64,000 nucleotides of DNA from Vandammella animalimorsus (GTDB taxonomy: Bacteria; Pseudomonadota; Gammaproteobacteria; Burkholderiales; Burkholderiaceae_C): positions 56,662-120,661 of the forward strand of contig NZ_NSJB01000006.1 in assembly GCF_002285265.1 (NCBI RefSeq), written 5' to 3'. Both the position numbers and the translations under genes were made by a program. Within the stretch, counting starts at the first letter, position 1. Every line of letters begins with the position of its first letter. Below, in pieces: positions 8,377 to 17,550 of the stretch. The notes under the pieces were generated by a model. That model was not told where the DNA came from, searched no databases, and saw only the letters and a list, made by a program, of their open reading frames with translations.

Positions 8377-9036
8377 CTACCCCGGCTGGCCGCGCGCCAC
8401 GAACAGCAGCGAGCCCCCCAGCAGCAACAGCAGCGCGCCGATCACGCCATCGACCCAGCGCTGGCGCGCCAGCAGCGCGCGGCGCATGGCCGGGGCGGAG
8501 AAAAACCGCGCCACCACGCTGAACCAGACGATGTGCGCCAGCGACATGAACAGCCCATAGCCCAGGCTGCGCGCCAGCGGCGTATCGGCATGCACCACCT
8601 GGGTGTAGACCGCCACGACGAACAGCATGGTCTTGGGGTTCAGAGCATTGGTGAAAAAGCCCATGCGCCACGCTGCGGCCGCGCTCAAGGTCTGCCCAGC
8701 CGGGGCCTGGGGCGTGGCTTCGTCCGTCTGCGGCTGCGGCTGCGGCGCTGCAGCGCGCCAGCTGCTGACAAGCGCCTGCAGCCCCATGAACACCAGATAG
8801 GCCGCGCCCAGCAGCTTCAGCAGTGCAAACAGCCAGGGCGAGCGCAGCACCAGCAGCGCCACGCCCAGCACCGTGTAGCACACGTGCACCTGCACGCCAG
8901 CGCCAATGCCCAGCGCCCCGATCACGCCGGCGCGCGGGCCAAAAAGATAGCTGGTGCGCGCAATCATGGCGAAGTCCGGCCCCGGGCTGATCACCGCCAG
9001 CACCGTGATGCCGATCACGGCCAACCATTCATGCAT
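8377..9036 (-). CDS. LysE/RhtB family amino-acid exporter
   Basis: A 219-residue inner-membrane protein. It begins MHEWLAVIGITVLAVISPGPDFAMI, whose SPGPD motif after the first helix is the hallmark of the LysE/RhtB superfamily. About six hydrophobic segments follow (for example YTVLGVALLVL, LLGAAYLVFMGLQAL, GFFTNALNPKTMLFVVAVY, VIGALLLLLGGSLL). A Gln/Pro-rich cytoplasmic loop lies near residues 95-125. Substrate cannot be told from sequence. It is divergent from a LysR regulator 219 bp away, a frequent arrangement in which the regulator controls the exporter. It ends 16 bp from the convergent ccsA stop. Confidence 0.88.
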   Translation of the reverse strand: MHEWLAVIGITVLAVISPGPDFAMIARTSYLFGPRAGVIGALGIGAGVQVHVCYTVLGVALLVLRSPWLFALLKLLGAAYLVFMGLQALVSSWRAAAPQPQPQTDEATPQAPAGQTLSAAAAWRMGFFTNALNPKTMLFVVAVYTQVVHADTPLARSLGYGLFMSLAHIVWFSVVARFFSAPAMRRALLARQRWVDGVIGALLLLLGGSLLFVARGQPG

Positions 9037-9255
9037 GGCCCGCCCCCTGCCCGCCGCAGCGCGGCGCAGCGTGCAGCGGCTGGCACAATCGCCGCCCGGG
9101 CAGCGCCCCCATCCGCTCTTTTTGCCCATCGGGCCGAGACCGTAAACAGCTTGCCTGCATGGCGATTCCTCCAGTGATGCGAAGGCGCGCAGTATCTGCA
9201 GCCCGGGCGCGGAGGAAAAGCGATTTTTCCGCCCCTTGATCCGTGCGTTTTCATC

Positions 9256-10302
9256 GTGCTTGGCCCTGCAGATTCCTCGCTCTCGCGCATCCCCCTGGCG
9301 GCGCTGCGCTATTTCGACGTCGCCGCGCAAACGGGCAGCTTTGCCCAGGCCGCCCAGCGGCTGCACGTCACCCACAGCGCCGTCAGCCGGCAGATCCGCC
9401 AGCTGGAGCAGGCCCTGGGCGTGGCGCTGTTCGAGCGGCGCAATCGGGCGGTGTTTCTCACCGCCCAGGGGCGCTTGTTGCAGGCCACGACCTCAGCGGC
9501 CTTCGCGCAGCTGGACGGCGCCTTACAGCAGCTGCGCCAGCGCCCGGACAGCCAGCGTCTGGTGCTCTCCTGCGAGCCCACGCTGGCCATGAACTGGCTC
9601 ATCCCCAGGCTGCCATCGTTTCAGCGCCAATACCCGGACATCTCGCTGCATTTGCTGGCCGCTGGCGGGCCCATCGACCTGCAGCGCAGCGGGGTCGATC
9701 TGGCGCTGCGCCGCAACGACTTCGTGTGGGACAGCGCCAGCGTACATGCCAGCAAAATCTGCGATGAGTGGATTGGCCCGGTCTGCCGCAACCGCCAATG
9801 GCCGCGCGGCGGCCTGGCCCAGGCGCGGCGCCTGCACACGGCCACGCGCCCCGATGCCTGGGCCAACTGGCAGCGTCTGCAGCATCCGCAACGCCTGCAC
9901 GCCAGCGGCGGCCACGCGGCAAAAGCCGCGTCAGCGACAGGGAGTGCGCCCGGCACGCGCCGCGCTCCGCGCCAGGCCTCAAACCAAGCGGCCCAGGCGG
10001 CGGCAAGTCAGGCGCAGCACTACGAACACTTCTACCTGAGCATCCAGGCCGCGGCAGCGGGCCTGGGGGTGGCCATGGCCTCGGTGCTGATGGTGCACGA
10101 CGCGCTGGCCAGCGGGCAATTGCATGCGCCGCAGGGGTTTGTGCGCGATGGCTCCAGCTACCACCTGCTCAGCCGCGTGCCCTGGGCCGAGGCCAGCGCC
10201 GCCTGCCTGCAATTGCGGCAGTGGCTGCAGGCCGAGGCCGCCGCCTGCTGCCCGCAGCCGCCTGCCTGCGATGCAACGGACAGGCAGCGCAAGCGCACAT
10301 AA
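9256..10302 (+). CDS. LysR family transcriptional regulator (GcvA-like)
   Basis: The start is GTG; no in-frame ATG precedes the DNA-binding domain. Residues about 12-70 are a winged helix-turn-helix with FAQAAQRLHVTHSAVSRQIR, typical of the GcvA-type LysR branch. The effector-binding domain follows, with YEHFYLSIQAAAAGLGVAMA near residue 255-275. Between the WANWQRLQHP block and the YEHFYL block there is an extra Ala/Gln/Arg-rich stretch of about 30-40 residues that usual GcvA-type proteins lack, making this 348 residues instead of about 300. It probably controls the divergent LysE exporter gene, an inference from position only. Confidence 0.88.
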   Translation: MLGPADSSLSRIPLAALRYFDVAAQTGSFAQAAQRLHVTHSAVSRQIRQLEQALGVALFERRNRAVFLTAQGRLLQATTSAAFAQLDGALQQLRQRPDSQRLVLSCEPTLAMNWLIPRLPSFQRQYPDISLHLLAAGGPIDLQRSGVDLALRRNDFVWDSASVHASKICDEWIGPVCRNRQWPRGGLAQARRLHTATRPDAWANWQRLQHPQRLHASGGHAAKAASATGSAPGTRRAPRQASNQAAQAAASQAQHYEHFYLSIQAAAAGLGVAMASVLMVHDALASGQLHAPQGFVRDGSSYHLLSRVPWAEASAACLQLRQWLQAEAAACCPQPPACDATDRQRKRT

Positions 10303-10344
10303 GCCCCTGTTCAAAGAGAAGGAGAAGGCAGGGCCTGCCGCCCT

Positions 10345-11520
10345 TCACGGCAAGGGCACGCCCTTGGGCCACAAGGCCCAGAGGTACAGATCCTGCTTGA
10401 CACGCCCGGCCAGCTCGCCAGCCTCAGGGCCCCGGCCGGCGAAGTAATCGGCGCGCACCGCGCCGACAATGGCGCTGCCCGTGTCCTGCGCCAGCACCAG
10501 GCGCTTTTCGTTGAGCACCGGCCCGGCCGTCATCAGCCAGACCGGCGTGCCATAGGGGATGCTGCGCTTGTCCACGGCGATGGAGCGCCCCGGCGTCAGC
10601 GGCACGCCCTGGGCGCCGCGCGGGCCCAGCTCCTGCGCCTCGGGCGGCAGCTGCTCTTCCTTGAAGAACACGTAGCGCGGGTTGCTCCACAGCATCTCCT
10701 GCACCCGATGCGGGTTGGCCTGCACCCAGGCCTTGATGCCCGGCCAGCTGGCATCGCTGATCAGGCGGCGCTCGAGCAGCCAGCGGCCCACGCTCTTGTA
10801 CGGATGGTTGTTCGTGCCCGCATAGGCCAGGCGCACATGGCGGATGGCCCCGTCGGGCTCTTGCAGGATCAGGCGGCCCGAGCCCTGGATGTGCAGCACC
10901 AGCGCATCCACCGGGTCTTCCAGCCAGGCGATTTCGCGCCCGGCCAGGGCCGTGGCCGCGCCCGGGTGGCCCGTCTCGATCTGCTGGCGGCTGAACCACG
11001 GCCCTTGGTTGGCATAGCCCGATGGCAGGGCATACAGCGGCACGCCAAAGCCGCCGCCGGCCATGCGCCGCGCGCGCATCACAGGCTCGTAATAGGCCGT
11101 GAGCATGCCCCGGTCGCGGCCATCGGGCGTGCGCACCAGATAGGGCTGCAGGCTGCGCCGCATCCAGGCGCGGCGCAGCGCATCATCGGCCGTGCGCAGG
11201 GCCTGCACCTCGCTGCAGGCCTGGCGCCAACTGGGCGCAGGCGCACTGCAGCTGTGCAGCCAGGCCGCCCAGGCCTGCTCCAGCGCATCCTGCTCGAAAC
11301 CGGGCAAATCGCCCCAGGGCACCGGCGTCCACAGCGCGGCGGGGCGATGCACGCTGGGGCCCATCGGGTGGGGCATCAGCACCGGCAGCGCACTGGGCTG
11401 GGCCTGCGCGCCAGATTGGGCCGGCGCAGCCGGGGCCGGCGTCGGCTTGGGGGCGGCGCAGCCTGCCAGCCAGGCCGCCAGCCCCATCGCCACAATGCCG
11501 CAAAGAAAACGTACAGACAT
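10345..11520 (-). CDS. mltA: MltA, membrane-bound lytic murein transglycosylase A
   Basis: A 391-residue lipoprotein. The signal peptide ends in a lipobox LAGC (Cys near residue 20), so the protein should be anchored to the outer membrane. MltA-domain blocks follow: GMLTAYYEPVMRARR, DPVDALVLHIQGSGRL, the AYAGTNNHPYKSVGRWL stretch, and the C-terminal 3D domain with SIAVDKRSIPYGTPV and LAQDTGSAIVGAVRADYF, including the catalytic Asp in QDTG. It cleaves the glycan strand of peptidoglycan with formation of anhydromuramyl ends. An in-frame TTG three codons upstream is possible; the ATG is preferred. A Pro/Ala linker follows the lipobox. Confidence 0.93.
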   Translation of the reverse strand: MSVRFLCGIVAMGLAAWLAGCAAPKPTPAPAAPAQSGAQAQPSALPVLMPHPMGPSVHRPAALWTPVPWGDLPGFEQDALEQAWAAWLHSCSAPAPSWRQACSEVQALRTADDALRRAWMRRSLQPYLVRTPDGRDRGMLTAYYEPVMRARRMAGGGFGVPLYALPSGYANQGPWFSRQQIETGHPGAATALAGREIAWLEDPVDALVLHIQGSGRLILQEPDGAIRHVRLAYAGTNNHPYKSVGRWLLERRLISDASWPGIKAWVQANPHRVQEMLWSNPRYVFFKEEQLPPEAQELGPRGAQGVPLTPGRSIAVDKRSIPYGTPVWLMTAGPVLNEKRLVLAQDTGSAIVGAVRADYFAGRGPEAGELAGRVKQDLYLWALWPKGVPLP

Positions 11521-11857
11521 GAACAACAACCTGGGCCATCATGGCCCTCAAACAACGCATGGGCTGCGCACACCGCCAACGCCATGGCGCAACACGCCCC
11601 CACACAAAGACTGCATCCCATCCAAGGCCATTGACCCCGCCGTGACAACCATTGGCGATACTGGCGCGTTGAGGGCATGCAATGCGCTCCGCGCCATGGC
11701 GCGGGCTTGTCAAACGGCAGGCGGATTATCCATAAGAGCCCGTTGAGGATTTCGGCCCCAGCCGAAAAAACCGCCCGGAACCGGTTCGCGATCTCTGCAC
11801 GCCCAAACGATTCAACCAAACGCCGATCCGGCATCACTTTCTCTTGGAGGGAAAACC
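11521..11857. other. Non-coding divergent region between mltA and the OmpA-like lipoprotein gene
   Basis: 337 bp with no supported gene. It must carry the promoter of mltA (leftward) and that of the OmpA-like gene (rightward). Several short GC-rich dyads occur, such as GGGCCATCATGGCCC near 11533 and GCGCCATGGCGC near 11691, but no convincing promoter or operator could be fixed. Confidence 0.45.
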
Positions 11858-12649
11858 ATGACCCAAACCACCACCGCACTGCGCGCCACCCGCCCCCTGC
11901 TGGCCGCTGCCGCAGCCACCAGCGTGCTGCTGGCCGGCTGCGCCAACATGAGCGACAACCAGCGCTACACCGCCACCAGCGTCGGCATCGGCACCGCGGC
12001 GGGCGCCGTCGTCGGCGGCATTGCGGGCGATGGCCGCGGCGCAGCCATCGGCGCCACGCTGGGCGGCCTGGGCGGCTATGTCTGGTCGCAGCGCATGGAA
12101 CGCCAGCGCGCCGAAATGGACCGCGCCATGGCCGACTCTGGCGTGGTCGTCACCCAGACGCAGGACAACCGGCTCAAGCTCAACATCCCCAGCGACATCT
12201 CGTTTGACACCAACCGCGCCGAGATCAAGCCACAGTTCGCCCCGCTGCTGGACCAGTTCGCCATCAGCCTGCAGAACAACCCGGGCACGGACATCGTCAT
12301 CGTCGGCCACACCGACAGCACCGGCAACGACGCCATCAACAACCCGCTGTCGTTCAACCGCGCCGAAAGCACCCGGCAATACCTGATTGCGCGCGGCGTG
12401 GCGGCCCAGCGCATCCAGATCGATGGCCGCGGCTCGCACGAGCCCGTGGCCACCAACGCCACGGCCGAAGGCCGCTCGCGCAACCGCCGCGTGGAAATCT
12501 ACGTTGGCGAGCCGGCCCAGGCCCAACCTCAGCAACCACAGCCGCCGCAATACCAGCCGCAGCCCTACCCGCAACAGCCGCAGTACCAGCAGCCGCCCCA
12601 GCAGTACCCGCAGTACCAACCACAGCCGTACCCGCAGTACCGCCGCTGA
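11858..12649 (+). CDS. OmpA-family lipoprotein with glycine-zipper segment
   Basis: A 263-residue protein with a lipoprotein signal peptide ending in LLAGC (Cys27). Residues about 42-75 are Gly/Ala-rich (GTAAGAVVGGIAGDGRGAAI), a glycine-zipper type membrane-interacting hairpin. Residues about 105-220 are an OmpA C-terminal peptidoglycan-binding domain with FDTNRAEIKPQF, VGHTDSTGN, FNRAESTRQYL and the GRSRNRRVEI end motif. The last about 45 residues are Pro/Gln/Tyr-rich with PQY and QPYPQ repeats of unknown role. It resembles the YiaD/Pal-type envelope stabilisers. The ribosome-binding site is TTGGAGG. A strong terminator follows. Confidence 0.9.
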   Translation: MTQTTTALRATRPLLAAAAATSVLLAGCANMSDNQRYTATSVGIGTAAGAVVGGIAGDGRGAAIGATLGGLGGYVWSQRMERQRAEMDRAMADSGVVVTQTQDNRLKLNIPSDISFDTNRAEIKPQFAPLLDQFAISLQNNPGTDIVIVGHTDSTGNDAINNPLSFNRAESTRQYLIARGVAAQRIQIDGRGSHEPVATNATAEGRSRNRRVEIYVGEPAQAQPQQPQPPQYQPQPYPQQPQYQQPPQQYPQYQPQPYPQYRR

Positions 12650-12670
12650 TAGGCCTGCAGCCACACCCCA

Positions 12671-12702
12671 AAGCCCGCCAGAGCCGCCTGGCGGGCTTTT
12701 TC
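12671..12702 (+). terminator. Rho-independent terminator after the OmpA-like gene
   Basis: An 11-bp perfect stem (AAGCCCGCCAG / CTGGCGGGCTT) with the loop AGCCGC is followed by T residues, 21 bp beyond the stop codon. It also separates this gene from the convergent yhdP gene. Confidence 0.9.
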
Positions 12703-12749
12703 ATGGCCGCGCGGCACGGCGCGCGGGCCACGGCGAGCACCTGCCGCCC

Positions 12750-15700
12750 TCAGGGCGCATCGCCCGACTCGGGCTGCGGCTGCTGGGCAGTGGGCTGGCG
12801 GGCCAGGCGCTCGACCTGGGGCTCGCTCCAGGTGCCGTGGATGTGGAATTGCCGTGCGGCCGATTCGGCCAGCGGCTTGCTCAGGAAGAACTGCGCCAGG
12901 AAGGTGCCTGCGCCCACGGCCGGGTTGATGGCCGTGGCCACGAGCGAGGCGGTCATGGCGTCGAGCTCGGGCACGACCACGACCTGGATGTCCTGCGTTT
13001 CGGCCACGAGGTCGGCCACGCCTTCGAGCAGCACGCCGGCATTGACGCCCTTCATCTGCAAATTGTTGGTGCGCGCCTGGCCGCCTTCCAGCCGCACGTC
13101 GCCCTGGATGAAGTCGAAGGCAAAGCCGCTGCTGAACACGTCGCGGAAATCCAGGCTCAGCCGCCGCGGCAAGGCCTGCAGGCTGAGCACGCCCAGCAGC
13201 CGCGCCGCGCCGGCGCTGGCCTGCAGGAATTGCCCACGGCGCACCTGCAGGTGCAGCGCGCCGCCCAGGCTGGGCAGATCGAGCTTGAGCGGCGAGCCGC
13301 TCCAGGACAGCCGCCCGTCGAGCTGGCCCTGCCCGCCCTGCAGCACGCCGGGCATGCCCAGGCGCGCCAGCAGGCCGCCGGCGTCGAACACCTCCAGCGT
13401 GAAGCGCATGTCCATTCGCTTGCGGCCGCTGAGCAAGGCGCTGGGCTGGCCCTGGCGCACAGCATCGCGCCAGCTGCCCTTGGCCGTCAGCCGCGCCTGG
13501 GGGGTGGTCATGGTCAGGTAGTTGATGCGCCATTCGCTGGGCGCGCCGGCCTGCACCTGGTTGACGGCCTGCAGGGCCACGCGGCCCCAGTCGCGCCGGG
13601 CCAGCAGCAGGCGTTCGATTTCCAGATCCACGGTCGGCAGGTGCGTCACATCGGCCCAGGCAGGCGCCACGCCGCCGTGCTGGCCGGCCTGCGAAGATTG
13701 AGAGGCCTTGGGCGTGGCGGGCTCGCCATCGCCCTGCTCGGCCAGCGTGGCGGGCAGCTCCAGATAGGCCACCTTGCCGCGCAGCAGGCCGGTGCCGTCG
13801 AGGTAGTCCGGGTGGTATTCCAGCGTGCCCTGGGCCTGGCGCGCCTTGAGTCTGGCCACCCAATGGCGACGCTCGCCCTCGCTGCGGTAGATCTGCGCCT
13901 GCACGGCGTCAAAGCCCACCGCCCCCAGCTGCAGCCGCGCCAGCTTGGCATACCAGACATCGGGCAAGAAGGCCTGCCAGGCCGGCGGCGCGGATGACGC
14001 AGAGGGCACAGAGGGCGTGCCTGCTGCGGATGGCGCAGCGGCTGCAGGGCCAGGCTGCGGCTGCGCCAGCGCATGCAGCCAGGGCAGCCAGGCCGAGGCA
14101 TTCCACTGCGGCCAGGCAATGGTGGCGCGCACCCGCGGGGTGATGGGCGCGGGCGCGAAGCTGTTGGGGATGAAGGCCGCCAGGCGGCGCTCATCGGCAC
14201 TGAAGGCGCCGATCAGCACCTCGCCGCCCAGCACGCGCCAGGCGCTGGCTGCATTGGCGCTGGCTGGCTGGGGCGCGCTGTTGCCCACTGGCGCGCTGGC
14301 GGCATCGGCCGCACTGGCCGGGGCCGCCAGGCGGTAGCGGGCGTACAGGCGCTGGCCCCATTGCAGTTGCAGGCTTTCCTCGCCCTGCGCCTGCGCCGCT
14401 GGCGCATGCCACAGGCGCAGCGGCTCGGCGCTGGCGGCGGGCTTGTCCAGCGGCGCGGGCAAATGGCTGCCCAGGCCTTGCAGGTCGCTGCTCAGGTCGA
14501 TGTAGGCACGCTCGCCCACGGTTTGCACCTGCAGCTGGTAGCTGCTCTGGCCGTGCAGCGGCGCCAGCCAGGCCTGGGCTGCGCCCTGGCCCAGCGCCTG
14601 GTCGGCGTACTGGCGCAGGCCGTCGGCGCTGAGCTGGCCCTGTGCCTCGATGCGGGTGCGAAAGGGCTGGCCCGGCTGCAGCGGCTGTGAGGCCAACGTC
14701 AGCCGCAGCGGCCCGCCCAGCGCCTGGGCCTGCAGATCCTGCGCCGCAAAGCCCTGGTGGGTGAACTGCACGCTGCCCTGCACCTGTTGCAGCTGCGGCA
14801 CCTGGGGCCACCAGCGCAGCTGGTTGCCCTGCAGGTGCACACGGCCTTGCACGCTGGGCTGCGCCCCGGCCCGCGTGGCCGCGGCCTCCAGCGGGATGTC
14901 CAGCTGCAGCTCCAGGCGCGCCGCGCCATCGCCTTGCAGCGTGTCGAGCACATGGCCGGTCATGCGCGCTGCCGGGGTGCTGGCCAGCACATCGAGCTGG
15001 GCCTGCAGCGGCCCCTGAGCCTGCGCCTGCACTTGCAGATGGGCATGGGTCAGGTCGTCGATGCGCGCCTGGCCTTCGAGCAGGCGCACCTGCGGCGCGG
15101 CCTGCAGCTGGCCTTGCCGCACCTGCAGGCGCATTTGCTGGCCTTCGAACACCAGCGTGCCGGCCAGGGCCTGCAGATCGGGCCAGGCCAGCGGCAGCGT
15201 GCCCGGCGGCAGCAGCGCGTGGGGCAGGTAGCGCAGGCCCACGTCTTCCAGCTCGGCCTGGATGCGAAACAGCGCCTCGCCAGCCCCAGCCCTGGCCCCG
15301 GCGGCGACCCGCCCCGGCGTGGCGGCGGGCGCGAAGGGGAATTCGTGCAGCGGGCCGCGCACCTCGAACTGCACCTGGCGCGAGCGGCCCTGGCGCACGG
15401 CATCGCGCACGTAGTGGCGCACGGGCTGCGCGATGCTGCGCGGCAGGTAACGCCACACGGCCGTGGCGTCGGCCTGGCTGAGGCTGGCGCGCAAGTCCAG
15501 GTGCCCAGGCCAGGGCCCGGGCTGGCGGCCTTTGCGCGGTGTCATGCGCGCCACCTCCTGCGCCGTGGAGTTGCGCCAGTGCAGGCGCAGCTGGCCGCGG
15601 GCATGGGCATTGGCCAGCTGCGGCGCCTGCAGTTGCAGCTGCCACAGGCCCTGCGCGTCGCGCTGCCAGTGCAGCTGCGCCTGCAGTTGCTCGATGGGGA

Positions 15701-17438
15701 TGTGGGGCGGCTCGAACAGCCTGGGCAGGCGCACGGCGCCCTCGGCCATGCTCAAGGTGGCCTGGCCCTGCCGGGCATCGGCCTGCAGCGTGCCGCTCAG
15801 GCCGGCCACTGCGGCCGGCAGGCGCTCGTCCTGCATGCCCAGCCGCAGTTGCTGCCATTGCGCGCGCAGCTGCCAGTGCTGTGGCGCATTGGCCAGCCAG
15901 GCTGGTGCTGCTGGCGGGGATGGCTGCTGGGATGGCTGCTGGGATGCGGGTTGCGCCGCGGCGCCGTGCCAGCTCAACTCCAGCGCTTGCAGCCGGCCTG
16001 CGGGTTGCCAGCGCGCCAGCTCGTGCTGCACGGCCTGCCAGCGCTGCCGCCAGGCCGGCGCGGCGCGCGCGGCTGTGGGCTGCGGCGGCTGCAGCAGGGC
16101 AGCCAGCGGCGCCAGCTCCACATCAGACCATTGCAGCTGGCCCTGGGCGCTGCGCCAGTGCGACCAGTGCTGCCCGGGCGCCAGCTGCAGTGACAGCTGC
16201 ATGGGGCCGCTGCGCCATTGCCAGCGGCCGCGCGCCAGCTGCATGGGCTCCAGCGTCAGATGCCATTGCGTGCCCGGCCCACCCTCCTGGCGCAGCAGCG
16301 TCAGCCTGGCCTGGACCTGCTCCCAATGCAGCCAAGGCGGCGCGGCCTGCACGCCGGCATCGCGCAGCTGCCATTGGCCCAGCTGCACGCTGGCATCGGC
16401 GCGCGCCAGTTGGCCCTGGCGCAGGCGCAGCTGCAGCTGCGCATCGACCTGGCCGCTGACGGCCTGCGGCTGCGCCAGGGCCGCCCAGGCCTGCGGCCAC
16501 GGCCTGCCCGTTTGCTGGGCCCATTGTTCGGTCCATTGTTCGGCCCATTGCTGGGCAGTCTGCAAGATGGGCTGCAGCTGCTGCACCGGCACGGCCTGCA
16601 GCTGCAGCTGCCAGCGCCCATCGGGCAGGCCGGACTGCGCGCCGCCCCAACTGCCGCGCCACTGGCCCTCGACGCGCACGGCCGCCGCTGGCGCAGCTTC
16701 GGCAGTGCCAGGCCCTGCGGGCGGCGACGGCGACAGCGACAGCTGCAGCTGGTGCGCGCCCAGCACGGTGTGGCGCAGCTGCCAGTCGATGTGGTGCAGC
16801 GCCCAGTGCACCTGGGCCGGGCCTGCCTGGCCTGCGGGCTGTTGCTGCCAGATCAGGCTGCCCTGCTCCACGCGCAATTCGGGCTGGCGCTGCAGCCAGC
16901 GCCACACGGCCGCCCCGGCCGCCCCGGCAGAGGAGGCGGGTGCGGGCTGCGCCGCCGTAGCGGCGTCATCAGGGGCCAGCGCCGGGGCCGCCGCGCTGGC
17001 CGGGCTGGCGGTCGCGCTCAGGTACAGCGTCGGGCGGTGCAGCACCAGCGCCGCCACGCCCTGGCGCCACAGCATCTGCCAGGACAGCTCCACCCGGGCC
17101 TGGGGCACATGCAGCGCCATGCGGCCATCCCGCGCGCGGGCCTGCACATCCCACACCACCAGGCTGGGCAGCAGCCCGGCGGCCTGGGCCTGCAAACGGC
17201 CCAGCTGCAGCTGCAGGCCGGTGGCCTGGCTGGCATAGCGCTCCAGCGCCGGGCGCCATTGGTCGATGCGCGGCAGCAACCACCAGTGCAGCAAGGCCAG
17301 CGTCAGCGCCAGGCTCAACAGCAGCCCCAGCAAGGCCCAGCGGATCCAGCGCAGGCCCCGGCGCCAGAGCATGCGCCCGGCCCGGGGGGCCGGGGCGGGC
17401 GCGCCAGGGCTGGCCGCATCCAAGAGGGGTCGATTCAT
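12750..17438 (-). CDS. yhdP: YhdP family AsmA-like protein (DUF3971), probable phospholipid transport across the periplasm
   Basis: A very large (1562-residue) protein. One N-terminal membrane helix (about residues 30-55, WALLGLLLSLALTLALLHWW) is followed by a long periplasmic body of AsmA/TamB-type beta repeats. It ends with the conserved C-terminal YhdP block: RGQFLQASAGAARLLGVLSL, DFRDVFSSGFAFDFIQGDV, QMKGVNAGVLLEGVADLVAE and NPAVGAGTFLAQFFLSKPL. YhdP, TamB and YdbH proteins form hydrophobic channels that carry phospholipids to the outer membrane. It is longer than the usual 1250-1400 residues owing to Gln/Ala-rich low-complexity linkers. It is divergent from glnE, the normal neighbour in Burkholderiales. 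Confidence 0.88.
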   Translation of the reverse strand: MNRPLLDAASPGAPAPAPRAGRMLWRRGLRWIRWALLGLLLSLALTLALLHWWLLPRIDQWRPALERYASQATGLQLQLGRLQAQAAGLLPSLVVWDVQARARDGRMALHVPQARVELSWQMLWRQGVAALVLHRPTLYLSATASPASAAAPALAPDDAATAAQPAPASSAGAAGAAVWRWLQRQPELRVEQGSLIWQQQPAGQAGPAQVHWALHHIDWQLRHTVLGAHQLQLSLSPSPPAGPGTAEAAPAAAVRVEGQWRGSWGGAQSGLPDGRWQLQLQAVPVQQLQPILQTAQQWAEQWTEQWAQQTGRPWPQAWAALAQPQAVSGQVDAQLQLRLRQGQLARADASVQLGQWQLRDAGVQAAPPWLHWEQVQARLTLLRQEGGPGTQWHLTLEPMQLARGRWQWRSGPMQLSLQLAPGQHWSHWRSAQGQLQWSDVELAPLAALLQPPQPTAARAAPAWRQRWQAVQHELARWQPAGRLQALELSWHGAAAQPASQQPSQQPSPPAAPAWLANAPQHWQLRAQWQQLRLGMQDERLPAAVAGLSGTLQADARQGQATLSMAEGAVRLPRLFEPPHIPIEQLQAQLHWQRDAQGLWQLQLQAPQLANAHARGQLRLHWRNSTAQEVARMTPRKGRQPGPWPGHLDLRASLSQADATAVWRYLPRSIAQPVRHYVRDAVRQGRSRQVQFEVRGPLHEFPFAPAATPGRVAAGARAGAGEALFRIQAELEDVGLRYLPHALLPPGTLPLAWPDLQALAGTLVFEGQQMRLQVRQGQLQAAPQVRLLEGQARIDDLTHAHLQVQAQAQGPLQAQLDVLASTPAARMTGHVLDTLQGDGAARLELQLDIPLEAAATRAGAQPSVQGRVHLQGNQLRWWPQVPQLQQVQGSVQFTHQGFAAQDLQAQALGGPLRLTLASQPLQPGQPFRTRIEAQGQLSADGLRQYADQALGQGAAQAWLAPLHGQSSYQLQVQTVGERAYIDLSSDLQGLGSHLPAPLDKPAASAEPLRLWHAPAAQAQGEESLQLQWGQRLYARYRLAAPASAADAASAPVGNSAPQPASANAASAWRVLGGEVLIGAFSADERRLAAFIPNSFAPAPITPRVRATIAWPQWNASAWLPWLHALAQPQPGPAAAAPSAAGTPSVPSASSAPPAWQAFLPDVWYAKLARLQLGAVGFDAVQAQIYRSEGERRHWVARLKARQAQGTLEYHPDYLDGTGLLRGKVAYLELPATLAEQGDGEPATPKASQSSQAGQHGGVAPAWADVTHLPTVDLEIERLLLARRDWGRVALQAVNQVQAGAPSEWRINYLTMTTPQARLTAKGSWRDAVRQGQPSALLSGRKRMDMRFTLEVFDAGGLLARLGMPGVLQGGQGQLDGRLSWSGSPLKLDLPSLGGALHLQVRRGQFLQASAGAARLLGVLSLQALPRRLSLDFRDVFSSGFAFDFIQGDVRLEGGQARTNNLQMKGVNAGVLLEGVADLVAETQDIQVVVVPELDAMTASLVATAINPAVGAGTFLAQFFLSKPLAESAARQFHIHGTWSEPQVERLARQPTAQQPQPESGDAP

Positions 17439-17550
17439 GGGGGGCGATTATCGGCCCGGGGCCTGGGCGCGGCGGTGCGCCAGTGCATCAGCACACCAGT
17501 ACGCTGGCCGACAATACGGGCCATCTTCGGCCCCCATCCGCACGATTGCC

